The translations under genes were made by a program, and so were the position numbers. Below are positions 11,332 to 23,560 of a stretch of 64,000 nt of DNA, piece after piece. The number at the start of each line of letters is the position of its first letter. The first letter of the stretch is position 1. Origin of the DNA: Boswellia sacra (lineage: Eukaryota > Streptophyta > Magnoliopsida > Sapindales > Burseraceae); contig SNVD02013169.1 of assembly GCA_013180625.2 (NCBI GenBank), forward strand, positions 124,001 through 188,000, given 5' to 3'. The notes below the pieces were generated by a model, which was not told the origin of the DNA, ran no database searches, and saw only the letters and a list, made by a program, of their open reading frames with translations.

Positions 11332-12557
11332 TGAGAGTTTTGGAAGTATGAAGTTATAAGCAATATAACAGTAAATTATAATGTAAATCGGCACAAAAGG
11401 ATTTTACGTGGTTCGCTTATAAAACCTACTCTACGGACAGTTATAGAGCTGCAATTCACTAAGTTCTTGTTTGTACAATCTTTAGGACTTTTTACAATGC
11501 TGACTCACTCACACACACAGACCTAATCTTTGTAAAACAAAATCTTCGCAAAGATCTTAAACTTTAGTGATACTGCCCACTCTCTATCACAGATAATTTA
11601 ATAACAAACTGTTAAGTTATACATAACACCCCATGTCTGATACTGAATTACATAAACACTTAACCCACAAGTTATCACAAGTGTCTACCAACTCACACAG
11701 ACCTAATCAACAACTTATGTACGATTTCTATCTCTCATACATGAATCAAAGACTCAAGAAATTAAATCAAAAAAGACATTCCAATTTGCGTTGAAACTCT
11801 TCTCTCAAATCTTGGAATGCCGAAACAAAGAACACTCCCAACTAATTAATGTATTTCCGCAACTTAAGTTAAAAAATAACTTACTATATATAGTGAGAGG
11901 CCTGGACGAAATTTCCTAGAAATCCTGTAAAAGATCTGAAATAAAATCACATTAGTATTAGGAGAAATAAAATAGGAAGTGATATAATAAAGTTCCTAAA
12001 GAGATTAGGATAAATAAATATTCTTCTATTATAATTAGGATACAAGATATTATATCTTAATCTTAAAAGATATTTATTATAAATCAAATACTTCCTAAAA
12101 TATAATTCTATAAACAGTAGAATAATCAAAATAATATTCTTGCTCCATCACAAGTTGAACAAAACATAACACATGCATGTTGTAACCAAAAATCTCGTTA
12201 TCAACGCTCTCGGCATAAGTGCTCGACAAACATGCTCGACACTCGACACTTAATGCTCGACACTTTTAACACAACAGTCTCGTCACAAATCTTCTCTGCA
12301 CATCTATGCGACACTTCGACAAGCAACACTCGACACTCGACACTCTCGACATGCGATGCATACAAGCTCGACATGCAGATAAACTCGACACGCATATAAT
12401 CTCGACAACTCGACAATATGCTTGACGCTTGACAAAACAACAATGCGACACTAAAAATAAGCTCGACACTTGACAAAACAACAACGCAATACTGGAAATA
12501 AGCTCGACAACAACATTCAACACATCTTGACACCAGCTCGACACACTAACACTAACA
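11332..12557. mobile_element. Solo LTR, 1,226 bp
   Basis: The element starts TGAGAGTTTT and ends CACTAACA, with TG...CA ends. It is flanked by the perfect 5-bp target duplication AATCT (11327-11331 and 12558-12562). The DUF247 homology of copy C continues across it, which proves insertion. It has no coding region or second LTR, so it is a solo LTR left by recombination between the two LTRs of a full element. A segment with TTTTACGTGGTTCGC resembles a motif seen in several plant copia LTRs. A related fragment lies at 62395-62690. Family and strand are not determined. Confidence 0.85.
12200..12545. repeat. CTCGACA-type microsatellite-like array in the solo LTR
   Basis: This is about 345 bases of irregular repeats of CTCGACA and CTCGACACT. 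The spacing is variable, with AACAACA fillers. It lies at one end of the solo LTR and is rich in the otherwise rare TCGA and CG. The neighbouring LTR parts have no such repeats. Confidence 0.8.
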
Positions 12558-12589
12558 AATCTTGTGTCAAATAAATGTCTTCAGTCTGG

Positions 12590-13290
12590 ACAGACAGGAC
12601 TTACATGAACTCCTCATAAACAGCTTAGCTAAAGTTCTTTATTGTATAAGATCAATATATTGTATAGGAGGATAAAGCAAGGTTACGTACCCTCCACAAA
12701 AATTGAGTTTCAAAATCAATAAATAAATTGAAAAGTCAACGTCTAACCTAGCTAAATTGTTTTTGTCTGACCTCATTATTAACTTGTATAAATTATAAAA
12801 TTGGGAGGGTCCGTAACATTGCATTTTGACCCTATTTTCAAATCATTTGAACCAAGACGCCCTGAATGGTTACAATTCATCTTAAAATGACATATTTTAC
12901 ATATAATTTTGACCATTTAAAGTGTGTAATGGTCTAAAATTGATTGTTAGAAATTCTTTACAAAAATTTAAGCTGTTGATCTTAACCGTGTAATTAAATA
13001 TTAAATTATTCTCTGTATTTAGATTAATATTATTCTTTTAATTTTGGTCATTATTAACACTGCAAACTAATTAAGATCGCTAAAATTACTTTATTAAATT
13101 AATCCACCAAATTTATTTTTCACATGTTATTAGATTAGTAATTCATCATCTCCCATCATAACCACAAAATAGTATAAAGAGTATCTAGTCGGGTTTCATC
13201 TCATATTAAGTTGAAAACAATTAGATTCAAGAGGTAAAAAAATTGCAGCATTTATATACTTTCAAGTTTTCAACTGAAATTGTACGGGCT
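12590..13290 (-). repeat. DUF247 upstream segment, copy 2
   Basis: It is similar over its length to 9433-10150 in the gene-proximal part and to 35990-36870 in the distal part (for example AAACAATTAGATT and the leading ATTCATCAT stretch). It is fused to the stub of copy C, so the gene body between them is gone. Confidence 0.75.
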
Positions 13291-14434
13291 TGCACCTCAG
13301 AGCCCACGAATTCTATGAACTGGGTTTGTTGGGTACGCAAAATCCTTGAAATGATAAAAGAAGTCGTACTTTTATGCTGCCTCTCGACACCTAGTTTTTA
13401 AATACATTTTACAATTAAAAATTTTCACTGAATTTATTTTCTAATTCCATAAATTTTTTACATAAATTCTTATTTAAGTGGAACAGGCTGTGTACTAAAG
13501 CAAACTCAATGTGCGAGCAAAAGCCTCTTCGTAGAAATCTTAAAGCAATTGAAGATTGTTTCATAGTATTCCACTTTACAGGGCCATACATATTGAAACG
13601 ATTCGATTACTCTGCGTAGAAATTTTAAAGCTTTTCCAATAATTCCGATTCGATGGATAATGCTCGACCTTTCTTCTTTACTCGCAGCTTCCTTGTTACC
13701 CTGTTTTGTACGCATCAAAGTATGAAGCTCCACCAACATAAATTCAATAGATTGAAACTTAGTTCAACGAAATATACGATAGAATATATGTAAAAGCTCA
13801 ACAAACAATGTCAAACATTAATATAACCACATTTACTGGTGATTTTTTATTCAAAATTTGGAAAAATATTATAGATTTTTCCAACTCTTTATTACTCCTA
13901 TATAATTTTACAAGAATTTGAAGTTTCCAAATTCCATAAGAGGGTTTAATTAGAACAATGGTGTTGAAAAGAATTTTTTTAGTGTAAATGACCCCGTCTA
14001 CTTTTTTTTTTTATTAGTACAATATTATTGCCATCTTATCATAAATTAAGTTACCGAAAATAGAGTAATATTGCAATTTTGCAAGTCTCTAGTAATATCT
14101 AAATGTTGATATCAATTTTTATATTAGGTTATTATTGACATGTCATTGTCATATCAACAAAAACATTAAGATATATAATTACTAGAATAACTACTTGAAA
14201 CAACCTCGAACATTAATTAAACAACTAATAACATATATTAAACTGCGAAGTTATCAATTTTGTCGAGGCAAAATTTGCTGATTAAATTTACTTGCTTTCA
14301 CACTTTTGTTGATACAAGACTTTTGACCAACACTAATAGTAATGTGTCACAAATTGATGGATGAAGAGCTTAGTTTAATGACTATTGTGCCCTTAAATGA
14401 ACAACAAAAGCATTCAATCAAGTCTAATCACATC
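13291..14434. other. AT-rich intergenic DNA
   Basis: There is no recognised gene. A 77-codon open frame at 13506-13739 (minus) shows no known domain and contains no splice or promoter context that would support it. The rest is AT-rich. Confidence 0.4.
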
Positions 14435-15818
14435 TAGGGATGGCAAAATCCGGGGCTGGGATCGAGGTCGGGGTCGGTGGTCCCCGACCCTGGCCCCGGC
14501 CATTAATTTCAAAACCCGGTCCCGAGAAATTTTAGGGAATTTTTTTTTCAGGGCCGGGGGCGGGTTCGGGTTTTCCAATAACCCGGGATTAAAACCCGGG
14601 TTGTGTAATTTTTTTTAATTCTGATTCGTTTCTCTCCATTTTCTATGTATATAGCATGCAAATTTTGGTGTGAACTAGGCTGCAACCTAGCGCTGTCTTA
14701 TTATGCATAGTTTGCTATAGGGAACGGGTTCAAATCATTTGCTTTGCATTTCTTCATTGAATTTATTTAAAGAGGTAATCTATTTATATATTGTACCTAT
14801 AGGCTATAACCACAAAGTCAACTAATTGATATTTATATATTGAATTTATTTTACTTACATGTCGAGTCGTGTCAGATGATGTATCCGACACTCGAATAAT
14901 CCGACATCCGATAAAGTCGTATAGTCTGTTGGAGGTATCCAACAGGAGTTTTGTCGGTTTATGTGTATCTGACACTCGACATGTCGGATTGTCGGATGAA
15001 AGCTTGTGTCAATCTGACACTCGAATAATCCGACATCCGACAGGAGTTTTGTCGGTTTATGTGCATCCGACACTCGACATGTCGGATGAAAGCTTGTATC
15101 GAGTGTCGGATTATGAATCTGACACTCGAATATCTGATATCAGACAAAGTTGTATAGTCGGTTGGAGGTATTCGACAGAAGTTTTGTCGGTTTATGCTGT
15201 CGAACTCTATCGAGCGCGTCGAGTTTTATCGAGCGTTTTGACAGGTTGCTTGTTTGAGTTTCTTCTTTTTTTTTTTGCATTTTTGCATCATATTTAACTC
15301 TAACGGCCTTGTATTTGCAGGTTGAAGCAAATGGCAAGTGAATAATTAAGCTAAGTAGCTAACATGGTTGGTACACAAGATGTGTATAAATAATTAAAAC
15401 ACCAATAAATGACAAATGAGCCGAGAGCAAGAGTTGCAATTCGTGGAATGGTAATTAGGGATTTACAAAAATATAAATGAGAAATGAGGTATAAAAATGT
15501 CTAATTTAGGTGGGCAGTAGGCTGAATTGGGCCTTGGTTTGGATTGTGTTGTCTTGTTGGGCTTTTATGAATTGTTTTAGTAAAATAGTTTATGGGTTTA
15601 AGGGATTATATTTAAGAATACAAATTTGATGGATTAAATTGATATAATGTTATAATTTAATTAAGCACCCCGAGTTCAATTCCGGGTCCCCAGCCTCGGA
15701 ATCTCTACCCTGGTCCCAACCCCAGCCAACTACCTCGGTTTTTCGGGTAATTCCCTGACCCCGCATGACCGGATTTTCCAGGGCCCTGGCCCCGGCCGAA
15801 TTGTTTTACCATCCCTAA
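14435..15818. mobile_element. Non-autonomous hAT-like element, about 1.4 kb
   Basis: The left end reads TAGGGATGGCAAAATCCGG. The right end is the inverse, with TTTTACCATCCCTA. The flanks give an imperfect 8-bp duplication (ATCACATC and TTTACATC, 6 of 8 equal). TAGGGATG ends with 8-bp duplications are typical of Ac-like hAT elements. Both ends are GC-rich and self-complementary (runs such as GGTCGGGGTCGG with CCCCGACC). The inside is AT-rich apart from a tandem array at 14870-15240. No transposase is encoded. The mismatched duplication makes the exact right end uncertain by a base. Confidence 0.75.
14870..15240. repeat. Tandem repeat rich in TCCGACA/TCGACA
   Basis: Three imperfect copies of a unit of about 105-130 bases start near 14885, 15011 and 15117. 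Each begins with a CGACACTCGAATA-type segment. Each contains the GTTTTGTCGGTTTATG segment and, in the first two, the short palindrome around CGACATGTCG followed by GATGAAAGCTTG. Copies 1 and 3 contain an extra GTATAGTC-type segment missing from copy 2. Confidence 0.8.
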
Positions 15819-18487
15819 TTTACATCCGAACTTCCATGAGCATGTTTTATCTTCTTAATTCTTCTTTAAATGAATCAAATCTAATCAAGAATTAATCTAA
15901 CTTCAAATAGAACAACTCATCATGGTGCTCATAAAGATTGTTGCACATTTAGGAACAACTCATCATGGTGCTCATAAAGATAGTTGCACACTTAGAAAAT
16001 GAATTGATTTACTTAGCTAGTCTTGGAGCATCCAAAATATCTCTACGCACTAAGTGGTGTCCGAAATGTCATATCACCATTGGAAGTTCCTCTTACCTTG
16101 CACTATCTTGCCACCGATTGCTTGTGAATCTTAACCTCCACTTTGCTTAGGGTTGCTCCGATCAATTGCTCACAATCTACCGCTCATAATTACGAATCTC
16201 CATTTCTCTTGCTATTGCTCTAATTAGATGCTCACGAGTCCTTCCACAAGTCACGCTCTTACGACAACAAAATCAGAGTCAGAGTGTGTTAGATTTTTCA
16301 TCAGTGCTAACCCTTCGACGATCAAGTCCGTAGGAGGCTAGCTTTCAGGTGAAAAATCTCAAAGAAAAGAAAGAGAGAGCAAGAAAGTGTATAGAAGGAG
16401 TTAGGATTTTTTCCAGAGACTCCCCTCCTTTACCGATCTATCTTACCTTTATTTATAAGCAGCGCATGTAATTCAAATCTTTAATCCTGACCATCAATCC
16501 TTGATACATGCCTTCATCTTAAAGCCCGCCACTTATATCCTTAATCCTGACCATCGACCTTTGACTTGACCCTCCCCACCCCGCTTAATTTAAATTTTAT
16601 TAAACTATTTAATCTAAAATATAAATATATTGATGATCATTATTTAAAAACTATAAAAGGCATTATATTCGATCTACTTCATTACAAAAAATACATACAT
16701 CTATAGATTTTAAAAATAACAATAAATATAATTTATACTTGACCTAAAATAAAATAAATACACATATGATACATATTCTAAAATGCTTCACAATCAAATC
16801 TAATTATCCAACAATCATTAAAACTCAAAAGAAATAAAGTTAATTTCTATTAGATTAAAAAAATTCATTATTCACAAAGTTTATATAAGTTTTCATTTAT
16901 ATTGGCATTGTATAAATTAAATGGTGATTGTACTTCAACTCAAATAGGAATAAAATTAATTTATATCAGATAAAAAAATTTATTACTCATAAAGTTTAGA
17001 TAAGTTTTCATTTATATTGATATTATGTAAGCTAAATGGTGATATTATAAATTAGTTATATTATCTAAAAAAATAATTACTACTAATTACTATTTGATTT
17101 TCTTAGTTAATGTTCAAAGTGTATAATTGCTTTTAAACTAGTTAATTGATAATTTTTCAAATAATTTATAATATAATTAAATAATTTTATAACAGCATGT
17201 TGATTTAATTGCAATCTAATAACAAAAATATGATTGACATATTCCAATTAATTAGCACATGTATATATAACATTAATAATTCAATTAATTAACTTAAATT
17301 AAGATAAATCATTTGTTTAAGATTATAAGATTATTCTTATCATATTTCTATTTATATATTTAGAAAATAATATGTTGATTATAGTAGAGGTATACATTTT
17401 GAAAACAATCTTGTTGAGATGGTATATATTATACAAATTTAATTTTTATAAAATACAAATATTTTATTTTATCATTATAACATGACTAAATTAATGTTAA
17501 TATACTAAAATATTCATAATTATTAATTAAAATGTAACTTTTATTAAAGTTTTTGCATTGTTTGTAAAAGCATAAAGAATTTACATATATGAGAAGTTTA
17601 ACAAATATAACCTTAAAAATTACCTAGTAATCTCAAAAATTTAAAACTTTACAAAGATAACCCTATATCTTGTGGGGCGGGGCGGGGCAACAGGTCTAAG
17701 GGGTTGGACTCGAACCCGAACCCTCCCCGAATGGGACAGTACACTTAAGGATCCAGACCCGTCCCTAAATTAAAAAAGGACAGGTCAAGACTCGCCCCTA
17801 AAAAACGGGTCATGGTAGGGCCCCAAATCCAACGAGTTTTTATAGCAATCCTTACTTGGCATCTATAACCTGTAATTTTTGGAGTGGTTACTCGACCAGT
17901 AATTTTCAGAGGCGGTTATTTGATCCATAATTTTCAGAGATGACACTCCTATATTGTTACCATCAACAATGCTAAAAACATTTTTTCATATTGTGACGAT
18001 CAACCATGCTCAGGATATTTTATCAAAAAGAGACATCAGTGCTCAAAATTCCCAAACACAAACTTAATCCACCTGTTCTTTTTATGAAATACCCTTTAAG
18101 ACATAGTACTATGAGCACTTCTTGCCTAACCTCCCACCTAATTACCCAATATATAATTTTTATGAGCACTTTTACAAGGCACACAAGACCTTTCCATTAT
18201 TGAATTATTTACATCCATAACGACCTTAAAGCAGAAACTTCAAGAGTTTACGGGGTGATGCTTGTGGCAAATTTTATGAGCCAGCTCATAGATTTTATGA
18301 GCTTATGTTGTTAGGTGCACAAAAATAAAATTACAAAAGTAGATTTTTTTAATTCTCATTATTCTATTATTATAATTACAATTTCATTCTTAAATAAAGT
18401 AGTGAAAAGAGTAATTTGAATGTCTAATTTCACTTAGTGTCGTGGGAATTACTAAAACATGCATAAGAAATTAACTACGAAGTCATG
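15819..18487. other. AT-rich, transposon-derived intergenic DNA
   Basis: No gene is recognised. A 43-bp direct duplication lies at 15911-15996 (unit beginning AACAACTCATCATGGTG). The stretch 16000-16450 is less AT-rich and resembles LTR or leader DNA, but no ends were found. The part from 16600 to 17640 is very AT-rich with no coding signal. Confidence 0.4.
17676..17835. repeat. GC-rich segment, transposon end candidate
   Basis: An abrupt GC-rich block contains GGGGCGGGGCGGGGC and CCCGAACCC runs in an AT-rich setting. It resembles, in inverse orientation, the block at 22690-22870 inside the hAT element. Such blocks are common at ends of non-autonomous hAT elements, but no target duplication was found. 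Confidence 0.4.
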
Positions 18488-18945
18488 CAGGGACGGAGCC
18501 AGCAAATTAAATTAGTGGGGGCAATAACTTCCAACCACAATATAAAAATAAACAAGGGAAATCAACATACAAAAAATATTCACATTATTTAATACTACAT
18601 TTGCATCAAAACATAACAAAATTTGAAGAAACTTATAGGACATGTTTAAAGAAAACCACCAAAAGAGTTCATAACTCATAAGGCTAAAGAAATACAAGCA
18701 TATAAAATAGTTTCCATTCATAATAGATGTTGTAAGAGCAGTCACCCATGAAATGATAAAATGTTCTTCAAAGCCTAAATTACTATGAACAAGAACTCAA
18801 GATCAATTAGAGAATAATTTGTCTCCAAAAATTTAAAGTCAAATTATGGTACTAAAAAAATCATACATGACTAAATCAAAACTAATCTTACTAAAGTAAT
18901 TATATTGATGTATATTACCTCATTTTAAAAATTCATAGTTGCCAT

Positions 18946-19495
18946 TAGGGATGGCAAAATCTGGGTGCGGGTGCAAGTTTGGCGTTTTCGCACCCGCACC
19001 GGACATAAAAATTCTCCTTCGGTCCCTGTAAAATCCTCGGATTTTTTCGAGTTTTTCCGGGTAAGGCTATTTGCGGGTTTTGAGATTGTGCATACCGCAT
19101 CGCACCCATAAAAAATCACGGATTTCTCCGAATTTTTCCTACTTTTTTTCTTAATTTTTTTCATTCTTTGAAATAAATCAAATAAAATAAGATACTTAAT
19201 ATGCTATAAAGATGTGCTTCATAAATGTATGTGGTTTGTTGGTTAATAATTAAAATTCAATTTTTAAGTCATGGGTTGTATATACATTTTTTTTATATAA
19301 ATGGCTTGAGTTATGCGGGTGCGGGCTCGGTGTGGGGTTTATTGGCAATACCACACCCGCACCATACCCGAACTAAATTTTTTTGAAAATCCCCGCACCC
19401 GGATTTTCTCCTCGCAAAATCCGGGTTTTTTTTCACCTGGATTGTCAGGGGAAAATCCAGGTACCCAAACCATGCGGGGAAAATTGTCATCCCTA
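18946..19495. mobile_element. Nested non-autonomous hAT, 550 bp
   Basis: The left end is TAGGGATGGCAAAATCTGGG and the right end is the inverse of TAGGGATGACAATTTT. It is flanked by the perfect 8-bp target duplication GTTGCCAT (18938-18945 and 19496-19503). The inside is made of GC-rich, partly self-complementary blocks with CACCCGCACC and ATCCGGGTTTT runs. It has no coding capacity. It inserted into the 3' flank of the transposase gene of the 5.0-kb hAT, so it is younger than that element. Confidence 0.93.
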
Positions 19496-19628
19496 GTTGC
19501 CATCGATGGCTTTTCATGTTTTGGAACTGTTGCATGATACACTCATTATCAATGTTACTAAATGCATCTTTTTCAATGTATAGAACCAAACTATTACTCA
19601 GCCAATGATCTCCCATTCGATTCCTTAA

Positions 19629-21846
19629 TCAATTCTTCACAATATTCATGGCTGAAAATGTCCTCTCTACACTAGCTGTTGCAACTAGTAGAATCAATGC
19701 TAATGCCATCAATAAATAAACCAATGGATACAACTTGATTTTATTAGTCTCAATGATTTTCTTCGCAAGATCACTAATTCCATTCAATTCTGAAAACTCA
19801 AAGCTAGAACGCATATCCATAATATAAGCCTCAAGTTGAGTCTCAAGGACTATTAGCTCTATAGCATAAAATTCTTTTGGATAAAACTGAGCAATTCGTA
19901 AAAACTTTTGTTTATTAAAAGCAATGAATGAATCATTTGGACATAAGCATTCCAAACAAAGAAGTAACTCAGTGTTTACCTTATTAAAATGACTATTTAG
20001 CTCTTGAAGTTGCATATCCAAAATAGAATAAAATTGTTCAACATGATAATGATGCGTGTATGTCAATTTTTTAGCTCCACGATGTGACCGTCCTCGAGCT
20101 TGAAAGATGTCATCCATGTTAGGAACATCAATGTTATGTTTTATACAAAACAAAGAAAATCCATTAAACAAAGAATCCCACCCCTCATCTCTCATGTTTT
20201 GCAATCGTTGTTTGCATAACCTAACCAACTTCATAGCATTAACAATATCTTGATCTTTTCTTTCTAATGCTTGTGACAATTCATTTGTGAATCCAAAATC
20301 TCTTTCATCAAATGCAGTAGAAAGACAAAATCAAAAGCTTTTACAATATCTAACAACACAGTAGCTTCAAATCTTTGTTCAACATTCGATCCATCTTGTG
20401 TAATATCATCAATTACATCAACTATGGATGAAAACATTTTAAATATGCTCATTAAAGTACCAAAATGTGAACCCCAACATGTATCACCTCAACGTTTAAA
20501 AGTTGTCTCTTGGTTTAGACCCCACCCACTTAAAAGATCACCTGAGTTAAGTGCTTCAACAACTAAAATAGCTTGTTCTCCCGAAGAACATCATGACGTT
20601 TACATGAAGCTCCATCAACATTCACAATATTACCAACTCTAGTGAAAAAAGTTTGAATAGAGTATGATTCTTTGCCATTGCCACAAAAGATAATTGAAGT
20701 TGATGAGCAAAGCAATGAACATAATAAGCACACTCATTCTCTTTCATAATAAGTGTTTTAAGACTATTAAATTCACCTTGCATGTTACTTGCTCCATCAT
20801 AACCTTGACCTCTTAATTTAGATATGCTTAATCCATGTCTAAAAAATAATTCATCAATTGATGCCTTAAGTGAGACTACAGTAGTACTAGTAACATGCTC
20901 AATACCTATAAAGCGCTCAACCACATTTCCTTTCTTCTCCAAATAATGTAACACAATGGCCATTTGCTCTTTCATTGATGAATCATGAGACTCGTCAATC
21001 AAAATAGAGAATAGCGAGTCACCCATCTCACTAATAATAGCATTGATAGTTTTTGTTGTAGCAGCACTTACAATGTCTTTCTGAATATCAGATGATGTTA
21101 ATTTAAGATTTTCGGGAGCATTCTTCAATGTAACAGATTTAAAATCCTTATCATGGTTAGCAAGAAACACCAAAAGCTCAAGAAAATTTCCTTTGTTGCT
21201 TGAATCCTCAGATTCATCATTGCCCCGAAATGCAAGCCCTTGTTTCAAATGAAACCAGATATAATCAATTGATGCATTCAAGTGAATTCGGTATTCAATG
21301 CGAGCTTGGTCCGAATGTCAATCTAAAAATGTTTGAATATGTTTGGTCTTGCTTTAGTAAAGCTTCACAATTTCTTAAAGCTTGATTATGGTACTATTAG
21401 GACCCTCTAACATGAGTTGTTAATCTTTCTTTCTTTTTCCAATTTTGAAACCCATCACCAACAAATGAGTCACCGCCATCTTGTTCTCCAACATCCGGCT
21501 TGAAAAGATAGCAACAAACACAAAAAGCCACGTCTTTTGTTATGATATACTCCAACCAAGATTCATAATCATCAAACCAACCAGGAATGAATCGTCGAGA
21601 CACTTTTCCAAATGTTTTAAAAGGAAAATTATGGCCCCTAGGTTGACATAGACCCATTTGCCAATATTCTCTTCGTACTTGGTCTTGAATATTATGATTA
21701 TAATAAAAAATTCTAAGATGTAAACCTAGATCAGCTGGAAGATTTGATAAATGAATTTCTACCCCACTAATATTTTGTTTTGGGCTATTATCATTTTTCT
21801 CAAGAGGAAGCGGCAACTCTTGTTTTATTTTGAATAACTTTTCCAT
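19629..21846 (-). pseudogene. hAT transposase (TTF finger/DUF4371/dimerisation type), broken
   Basis: This is the transposase of the surrounding hAT. The N-terminus (21397-21846) has a TTF-type zinc-finger region, with REYWQMGLCQPRGHNFP, then FIPGWFDDYESWLEYI and CVCCYLF. The middle (20622-21281) is the DUF4371-type catalytic region, including ILIDESHDSSMKEQMA and LRGQGYDGASNMQGEFNSLK. The C-terminus (19629-20279) ends with the hAT dimerisation motif ATASVERTFSAMNIVKN. At least three frame breaks separate these parts. The full-length family protein is about 700-800 residues, and the span here fits that size. It could not make a working enzyme. Confidence 0.9.
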
Positions 21847-22689
21847 GTCATTTCAAAATTAAATTTAAATGTTAAATCAATGAATAATCAAATTATGTTA
21901 CTAACAAAAAGAAATTAAGCTTTAGATTATAACTAATTAACTATCATTTAAATATTATAAAAGTTATTAGCATAGTGAATAAATGTACACATAATATCTT
22001 TCTAAGCAAAAATATTAAAACCTTAGCTTATGACTCATTAATTATCTAATGAATAAATGTGTGTGTGTGTGTCTAACTAATTAATAAATAGATTATATTA
22101 TAAGTAAAAGTAATAAAACCTTAGAGTTTCACTAATTAATTATCAATTAAATTTTTTATATGTTATTAGCCTAATGAATACATTGTACATGTATATATCA
22201 AACTAATAGGTTATGTTTTAAACATTAGATTATTATAATTAACAATCATTTAAATATAATGTGTTATTGAACTAATGAATAATTGCAGATATTCATCTAA
22301 TTAGCAAATAGATTATTTTCTAAGCAAAAATTCTAAAACTTTGGATCATCACTAATTAATATAATTTAAATATTAGATATGTTATTAAACATTGCAAATT
22401 TCACAAAGTAATAATAACATTAAAAAATCAAGTAGCTAAGTGAAAATAAGTTTTCAAATAACAATAAAGGAATGAAGAGAATGAAAAACACTATTAGTTT
22501 AAATCAAATTTAAAGTCTTGATGGAGAAATGTCCAAAACGGGTTTACTTTGTAGGAGATCTATGACTAAAAGTAATTAAATAAGGCAAAGAAAGTATAAA
22601 GTAATAAAAGTGAGAATCAAATGCTACAAGTAAGGTCAGCCATCATCAGTGAGTTCACATGGTGTAATGAGAGGCGAGAGGGTGAGTAG

Positions 22690-22870
22690 GATTGGGCATT
22701 TGACCCTATGGGTCCGGGGCCCCGATGCTACCCGTGAGCCTTGCCCCATTGCTTGTTCAGGGCGAGTCTGGATCCTAAGGAATGTTGCCTCGGCCGGGGC
22801 AGGTATGGGGCTGGGTCTAGCTTTTAGACCCATCCGACCTGCCCTGCCCCGCCCCGCATTATAAAAGGGT
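22690..22870. repeat. GC-rich block inside the hAT element
   Basis: This is a sharp GC-rich stretch with CCGGGGCCCCG, GGCCGGGGCAGG and CTGCCCTGCCCCGCCCCGC. It is similar, reversed, to 17676-17835. Another GC-rich piece at about 23100-23170 may be the far end of the same insertion. Ends were not resolved. Confidence 0.4.
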
Positions 22871-23497
22871 ATATATGAAAAATTATAAAATATAAAGACT
22901 GAAGTTTAAAGGATATTTTTGATAAGTTTTAATATATATATATATGGGTGTCTTGAAATTTAACAAAGTATATAAAAAAAAAGTTTTTAAATAAAATGGG
23001 TCCACTCCACTAAAATTTGTCTACATGTGTATATAAAAAAAATTTTAAATATGGTGGGCCTACTTTAAAAAATTTTCCTATAAATTTATAAATGGAAGGC
23101 TGGAGCAGGTACGGATCCGCCTAAATTTTTTTTGCCCCACCCTGCCCCGTTCAGGATGATGTGGGGGGACCGTGCTTTAGAAGCATTAGAAAGAAAGAGT
23201 AAAGTGAGGTGAGTTATAATATTTTTAATTTGAGGAAGTGATATAAAAATTGAAGTAGGCCAAAGTATTGTCGAATTGGGCAGTAATAAAAAGTTGAAGT
23301 GGGCTACATTTTTTACAAATGAATTATTAAAGCCCAAAAACACATGAGACAAGTCCAAATTTGGAAAAAAATATTGGTAGGTTCAAGAAATATTAAATGG
23401 GCTAAGATATTCACAAGCTCACACGTGGAAGCTTTTGCTTTTTTCAAATTCAGTGGGGGTAATTGCCCCCACTCGTCCCAACGTCCCTCCATCCCTG

Positions 23498-23503
23498 AAG
23501 TTA

Positions 23504-23560
<57 letters not shown>

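Larger units (their letters stand above)
18488..23497 (-). mobile_element. hAT transposon, 5.0 kb, decayed
   Basis: The ends are inverted: left CAGGGACGGAGCCAG, right (reverse complement) CAGGGATGGAGGGACG. Both are followed within 30 bases by a GTGGGGGCAAT block. The flanking 8-bp duplication is AAGTCATG and AAGTTATG, 7 of 8 equal. The element carries a hAT transposase pseudogene on the minus strand and a nested 550-bp hAT at 18946-19495, with GC-rich inserts near 22690-23160. Ends, duplication length and transposase all agree on the hAT superfamily. The broken transposase means it is no longer autonomous. Confidence 0.9.

Noticed and set aside
12201..12544. Cysteine- and serine-rich open frames of 92-110 codons
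   Set aside because: They are translations of the CTCGACA array in the solo LTR.
14869..15297. 142-codon open frame on the plus strand
   Set aside because: It is made of the TCCGACA tandem repeat, with mirrored frames on the minus strand.
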